From assembly GCA_022578605.1 (NCBI GenBank), contig MU394062.1:186001-250000 (forward strand): 64,000 bases of DNA, read 5' to 3'. Position 1 is the stretch's first letter. Every line of letters begins with the position of its first letter. Shown here piece after piece: positions 58,288-64,000 of this stretch. The translations under genes and the position numbers were made by a program. The notes beneath the pieces are model-generated. The model worked only from the letters and a program-made list of their open reading frames with translations, had not been told where the DNA came from and made no database searches. Origin of the DNA: Camillea tinctor (taxonomy: Eukaryota; Ascomycota; Sordariomycetes; Xylariales; Xylariaceae).

Positions 58288-61200
58288 TTTGACTGCCAGC
58301 ACTCAATGTAGGATGTTTAAGATAAGCTCATGTGTAAATAGCTTGCCCAAGCTGACAGCGGGCGGCGTGAGTGTTTGTATTATTTCCCTCCCATCAACGT
58401 TGTGTCCAAGCATAGCGGGGCAATTCCATCTAATAAATAGAAGAAAATTGTTGTTTGACCATATGAAATTTCCCCACCACCACAAATTATATCGACCTAG
58501 TAGGTTATGGAGTTAAGTCTTTACTTTGATAATGGTCTTGAATGGTTGTCGAGCGAGAGTAGAGAAGAGAACAGAAAGCAAACGAAACGAAGGTAATGAG
58601 ATGATACAAGCAAGTCTCTCTTTTTTTTTTCTCTGTCTATGCTTGGACGTTAAGCTCGTGTGAGTGCGTGTGTGCGTATATGTATAGAAGCATGCAGATC
58701 AGCTCCCTAGTAAATGCGTCGGTAAATAAAGTGGTGTTAAATGGAGATGAGAGGGGAAAATAACTAATACATAATAAGGTATCGGACTAAAAAAAAAAAA
58801 AATAAAAAAAAAAGAGAAAGAAAAAAAAAGAAAAAAAGAAGTGCGACTCTAGACTAGACTCTGGGGGACGCGTAAAGAAAAATAAAGAAAAAGACTTAGT
58901 ATGTATCACACACAGACATACATCTTAACTACACCCACCTGAGGTTAGTATAATATGTAAGTTAGTAATAGCTAATAAACGAACACACCAAGGTAGGGCC
59001 AAAGCTTCAATTGGCCGCCCCTCACACGCTACGACGATACGGGTTTGTTTCCCTTGTCCCTGCGTTTGCAGCAAGGAGAAGGGGTAGGTAACGTAGGAAG
59101 AGAGAGGGAGAAAAAAGAATACAACTCTGACAGATAAAGTAAGATGAAATCAAAAGCAGATGTGCTAGATTTGCCTGGCCTGTCTATGTCAGGTATATAG
59201 TATGATATAGTCTAGAAGTAGGCAACATTAACCTACGCATATACATAGTTGTAGACCTATGATAGGTAGATAATATGGATTCCCGACCTATCAAATGTAT
59301 ACACCTACCTAATCTAGGTAACTAAGTAAATATACCAGACTACTAGGTAGTCAACCAAGTAACTAAACTAGCTACATAATCCATACAACGAATCACTGAA
59401 TTAGTGCTATCTTGGTGTTTGTTTTGACGGGGGAGGGGGAGTGGGCGGGAGACTTAGAAAATAGTACATAAGAGGAAAAGAAGAAATAAGGGAAAAGGAA
59501 TGAGAAAAGAAAAGAAAAGTAAACTCCGACTGTTTGACATTGTTGCACGGTGCGACAATATGCGCAGGTTATAAAACTACAGCAGCTATGTTGACTAACA
59601 TGATTCTAGATTCTTTACTTGCTTTGATCACGACTCTCAACACACCTGAATAATAGTTTCGGTTGGGTATCTTGTGTAAGCAGGCATGCATGAAGTTGTA
59701 TCATAGTGACCAAGTCCACAGGAGCATACATGATGTACTTCAAGAATCCCACGGGCGTGAGACTCGAAATCTCTTACACACAAGTAACAAAAACCAAACA
59801 AACGGAATGCACATAGAAAATGCGGGTGCGCAATATTGCGTAACATAGTTGCGCCATTAGGTATGTGTGTGTATGTGCGTGTGTATGTGCGATACCATAT
59901 CTTGGGTCTGTCTGTGTTGCAATGTTTGAGAATAACAGAATACGACCCAAAGTCTAAACCTGTTATACTTCATCCTTTACCCCTTTGCCCCCTTCACCCC
60001 CATCATCGTCCGGACTTACCCACACCAAGATTTTCTATTAACTTTCCGGTTTGGCAATCTCGAAAAGGGAAAAAAAAAAGAAAATAGGAATATTAAAACG
60101 AAAAGAAAAAAATATTCCGAACCAACAATTACAGTTGGAAGCGAGATATGACCATCTGAAACTGGAACCCGAGAAATCAAATAAGATAGACTTTAACTAC
60201 CTATATTCCGAGATAGATATGACGGACTAGAATTAAATCAAACAACGCGACGGTGCTGTTTGTCCTAGGCGGACACTGTACGGGTCGTATTTTGCGTGAT
60301 TCGATTCCCTCCCCCACCTACAGGGTACCCAGGAGAGCCCCTGCAGCAAGACACCAGAGGCTTACGATGTTTTGAGCTATATGCACTACATAAAAGGAAA
60401 ATTGGAGAAAAGGGGTCGATCGACGAAACGAACGCCCCAGCGCAGAATCCACGATGTGAACAACCTCTCTAAAAAGAGGGCGACAATAATAGCCGATTTG
60501 TTTCTCTGCAGTCGTTTTGGTCTTTCAGGTACCATTGATCAATTTTCCAGCTCCCTTTCCGGTATCTTTCTCCTCCTTCTCCTCTTATTTACGAAGCGCA
60601 CCGGCCAGAGTGCGGTGGTTGTTTCAACTACACTAACTAGATATCTACAACGCAATATCCGTCTGCCGGCGGTGCCCAATATATATATACATATATGCAT
60701 GTACTCCCTATATCTTATATAATTACCTATAGAGAGCCCGATTTACTTCGTACTAAACCTCTGCCAGAAAAAAATAAGCATGTACCTAATGAAAAAAGCA
60801 TAGGTACCTAAACTTCAAGTAATCACCGTGACTAGTCCGCCATGTGGTCCGCCGTGGATATACTAGAATTTGCATAATGGCCGAGATAGCACTGACGATC
60901 ACATAACTATCTTTATCTAGAGCAACCTGGTACTAGTGTAAGTGTTTTTTAACTTAGACCAGCGTAATACTACGTTCTAGATACTGCATGTAGATTAGAT
61001 TTAGTAGTTGTTTGCCTGGAGGCGCGAGTCGCGATCGCCACCTAGTGTAGGAGGTAGTTCGCGTCGGTTAACTTATAGCTAGCTAACATGTCATGCTAAC
61101 CCAGTAGGCTAGATGAACTCTTTAGAGACAAAACTAGAATACGAATGTGATTCAACGCTGCTACTATGTATCTACACCTATGTATATCAATATGTATCAA

Positions 61201-63477
61201 AATTTTGGATACAGACATCCATATATATTTATATACCTACACTTACACTAGATCTACCTAGTGTAAGGGGAATCCCGCTCGCAACCAGAGTATGTAAACA
61301 AGATGGAGTTACACGAAGATGCGATGCGAAGGCGCCTTACTGGCGGTGTGGCCCACCCCCGTCTGAGGTTGCATCAAGACCTCGGCAGCAAATACTCGGT
61401 ACCACCCTTTCGGGTCTAGACGGTGAAAAAAATTCCAAGCCTTTGACGACATTGGGATGAAGTCTTCGTACATACTAGATTGGAAGGAATATACCCAGCT
61501 CTTTGCGCAACTATGCCAGAACCGGCCATACAATATAAATCCAGCTCCGAGGGTTAAAGAATTCCCAAGCCCGCCTAACCAACAAGCGCCCGACGCCATA
61601 ATGTACCACATACACTACACTAGGAACAGCACCAGAGGCGTCGCCTAAAACCTGATCGTGAATGACAAGTTCTTTAAGCGGCCGTTCTTTAACTAGCGAT
61701 AGTCTCCTTCCCGGGCATTTTCCGATCCACGTGGATTGAACACATTAGCGTGCGGATCATATCGCTAGGTTAGGCCTGTCTTAGTCTACTAACAGAGGTA
61801 GAAAGAAGAGAACGTTGCATCCATGTTTAGCTAACTAACCTGCAAGAATTAATAGGTATGTAGGTATGTATGTACGTATTTTGTTTCTTCCGCTCGTAGA
61901 CCACCCCTACTGCTGCTGTCCATCTAGACACAAGATCGGATTTCCGACCACGATGCACTTATTTTAAAATTTGCTGCACGGAGGATCACACGACGTTAAG
62001 CGGGCTATGTCGGCTAGCCACTCGGTCCGTCGAACATCGTGAGTCCATTATCGATCTCTAGCATGATGTTTATTAGAGGTCGACTGAATAGATAGGCTCG
62101 AATTGCCATGTTTAAAGTAACGGTAATGATACGCGACGGGGAACACTCATAGTTAGAATGGCCAACTACTTTCTCGCCCTTTCGATATGATATGTAAGAT
62201 TACCTAGGTAGCTACCATATTAAATGCCCAACTTACATACCTTAGGTAACCTAGGACAGTTGTTTGGATAGGATCAAGATGAATAAATGTTTTGGAGGCC
62301 GATCGATGCGATTGGCGTAAGGGTCGGTTGGTCGGGGATCAGGAGTCAGAGTTCCGCGGCTCTCAGACACAGTATTAATGTTCTGTCGCATTGGCCAGAA
62401 AGAAGAAAAATGACGGAAAGGTGTTCGTAGTGCCTGTTTCACGGTAGAGAGATCCGAGCCACTCTAAGGGATCTTTGATTACATATATAACAACCCCCAG
62501 ATCTTAACATCCCGAGATCCCCATTGGATGTTTTCCGTATAACCGAAGCAGTTTCTGGAGCTTCTAGAGTCGTCTGTTAATTGCATATAACTGGGCTTTC
62601 TGGCTGACCACAATTTCCGACTCTTTATTTGACCCTTCCCATTGGGCCAGGATTTGTTTTGAGCAGATACTATATGTGATAACTTCTATAACTTACGTAT
62701 AACCATCAACGGTTGAGGACGTATTAGACATCCCTACCTACCTAGGTTAGGTAGGTTACCTAATTAAAGATTAGGTTAAGTTCAGGTTGCAGGAATAAGT
62801 CTAATATGTGAGTCTTTTGTGCACTCAGGTCGTCCTTTTATGAAGCTATCCAATATGTATAACGTGACTAATTCTGACTGCACCCGCTACCTAGCTACCT
62901 CCTACCTCTTATGTCTAGACGTAACCTAGGTATAACACCTGGAGTGTATGCCAGTAGGTACACCCGTGAAGTTCCTAGGTTAAGCTAGTACTTGCCTCTA
63001 GAAATTGATAGCATTCCGTGTGAGCTAGGAAGCAACCTCCAGAAGTTATCTAGACATCCTGATCCCACCTGTCCTCTCAGACATGCCTTCCAACTTCGTA
63101 GTCGAAGAATCTGCAGGATGATGCAATGCCCATTAACATAAGCTCAGGCTGTAACAGACAGGAATAACTTACAGATATCCCAATACCAAGTTCCAACCGG
63201 CAACGCCTCCCTTCCTAGTATTATATGTCTCCTGGATTATGTCTAGGAAGGCAGGACGGCTAGAATGTCTATAGAAAAGACAGGTCTGGACTGGAGTAGG
63301 TGCTTGAGTGATGAGGTCTTTTTGATTCTCTTCGCATCTAAACCTCAAGAGACAACCCCATCGTTTCTCGCCCTCCTGGTCTCGTCTCTCCCCTTCGCCC
63401 AACCCATTCATCCTTAGTCCAACAGTACCTAGAAAATATTTTAAACACATTATTCACACTAAACCGCATGATGGGTT
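58288..63477. other. 5.2-kb intergenic region
   Basis: No gene is supported. It contains an A-rich tract (58788-58840), purine strings around 59460-59520 and 60066-60112, many GGTAGG/CCTACC words (59255-59360, 62738-62780, 62890-62960), and a short stretch of higher GC at about 61260-61650 with protein-like open frames that may be a gene relic. The start is the promoter side of the serine-rich gene. Confidence 0.55.
58788..58840. repeat. A-rich tract
   Basis: About 50 bp almost entirely A with scattered G and one T, some 500 bp upstream of the serine-rich gene. Relative to that gene it is a poly-T promoter tract; no retroelement sequence precedes it to make it a poly(A) tail. Confidence 0.75.
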
Positions 63478-63942
63478 ATGCCTCATTCTTCTGATTGCGA
63501 TATTAAGTTGTATTTGCCTGAACCCCCCACGGTTATTGCCCCAGCAGAACGTTCCCCTTCGGTCTTGTCTATGGCCGACAATATCATGTCGAGCGCACAA
63601 CGTAGTGCAAACCCAGAGGTCGCAGATACATGTGGCTGGAGGCCCGACAGTCCCGAGCAGATGAGTGACGATATTGATGAGAGATGTGCTGGCACATATC
63701 GAAGTCCAGTCCCAGATGAAGTCTATAGCTGTCGGGGCACCTCCCCAGAGCCCACAGCATGTGACATTGAGGAACAGTGTGATGAACCCCATATCCCAGC
63801 CCGAAACCTTTTAGAAAGATGCAATTCGGAAATAGAGGATGAGCTTGAGCAACTCTGCCTACACGATAAGCAGGTCCAACAAATACATCGTTTTGGTGAG
63901 CCCGGTAACCCATACGTCCCATTGCTCCCCTTCATATGATAT
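63478..63942 (+). CDS. Possible 5' exon of an acidic protein (3' end unresolved)
   Basis: A 153-codon open frame near the window end encodes an acidic, Cys- and Pro-containing sequence (IEEQCDEPHIPARNLLERCN, EIEDELEQLCLHDKQ) with no family I recognise. A good donor, G|GTGAGC at 63896, would splice after QIHRFG, so the gene may continue past 64000; without splicing the frame ends at about 63942. Two ATGs at 63468 and 63471 lie just upstream in another frame and would give a short overlapping uORF. Shadow frames of about 110 codons on the minus strand reduce confidence. Confidence 0.4.
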
Positions 63943-64000
63943 CATACACGCTGCATCCCGGTCGTTATCTCGCATAGCCAAGTCAACAAGGCCTATGGGC

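Noticed and set aside
58788..58840. A-rich tract as a poly(A) tail of a retroelement
   Set aside because: No reverse-transcriptase or element sequence lies next to it and no target-site duplication is apparent; it fits a promoter poly-T tract of the minus-strand gene.

Overview
The window comes from the nuclear genome of a filamentous ascomycete (Pezizomycotina, probably a Sordariomycete). The protein genes are broken by short introns of about 50-170 bp with GTNNGT donors, and several encoded proteins are typical of these fungi: an FlbA-type RGS protein, a DUF7053 protein, a Pth11-like rhodopsin-fold protein, a Ccg-6-like wall protein and a Dicer-like protein 1. I found no rRNA, tRNA, CRISPR or intact transposon. 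All exon maps below were worked out by hand from splice signals, reading frame and family resemblance.

Layout. (A) 1-17 kb holds loosely spaced accessory-type genes: a 5'-truncated plant-type O-methyltransferase (+), a DUF7053 protein (+), a Pth11-like seven-helix membrane protein (-), a GMC flavoprotein oxidoreductase (+) and a secreted, cysteine-containing orphan protein (+). They are separated by 1.6-3 kb of AT-rich DNA. (B) 17-35.5 kb has no convincing gene, only microsatellites, purine tracts and a few short protein-like relics. It ends at (C) 35.5-40 kb, with flbA (RGS regulator of G-protein signalling, +) and a small GPI-type cell-wall protein (+). (D) 40-45 kb is another gap. (E) 45-58.3 kb is a housekeeping block: cdc73 of the Paf1 complex (-), tap42 of PP2A/TOR signalling (-), dicer-like 1 (+) and a 919-residue serine-rich protein (-). 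(F) 58.3-63.5 kb is non-coding, followed by the start of a possible acidic gene running off the window.

The block-E genes are single-copy core functions: transcription elongation, TOR/PP2A signalling and RNA silencing. FlbA together with the Pth11-like protein gives a G-protein-signalling flavour. The methyltransferase and GMC oxidoreductase resemble tailoring enzymes of secondary metabolism, but no backbone synthase is visible, so no cluster is claimed. The least explained items are the secreted orphan with a glycine-rich hydrophobic centre, the 18.5-kb gene-free interval before flbA together with the layered 5' control of flbA (uORF, purine/pyrimidine hairpin, alternative 3' splice site), and a protein-like double reading frame in the dicer leader. 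I cannot claim a clearly new multi-gene system from sequence alone.
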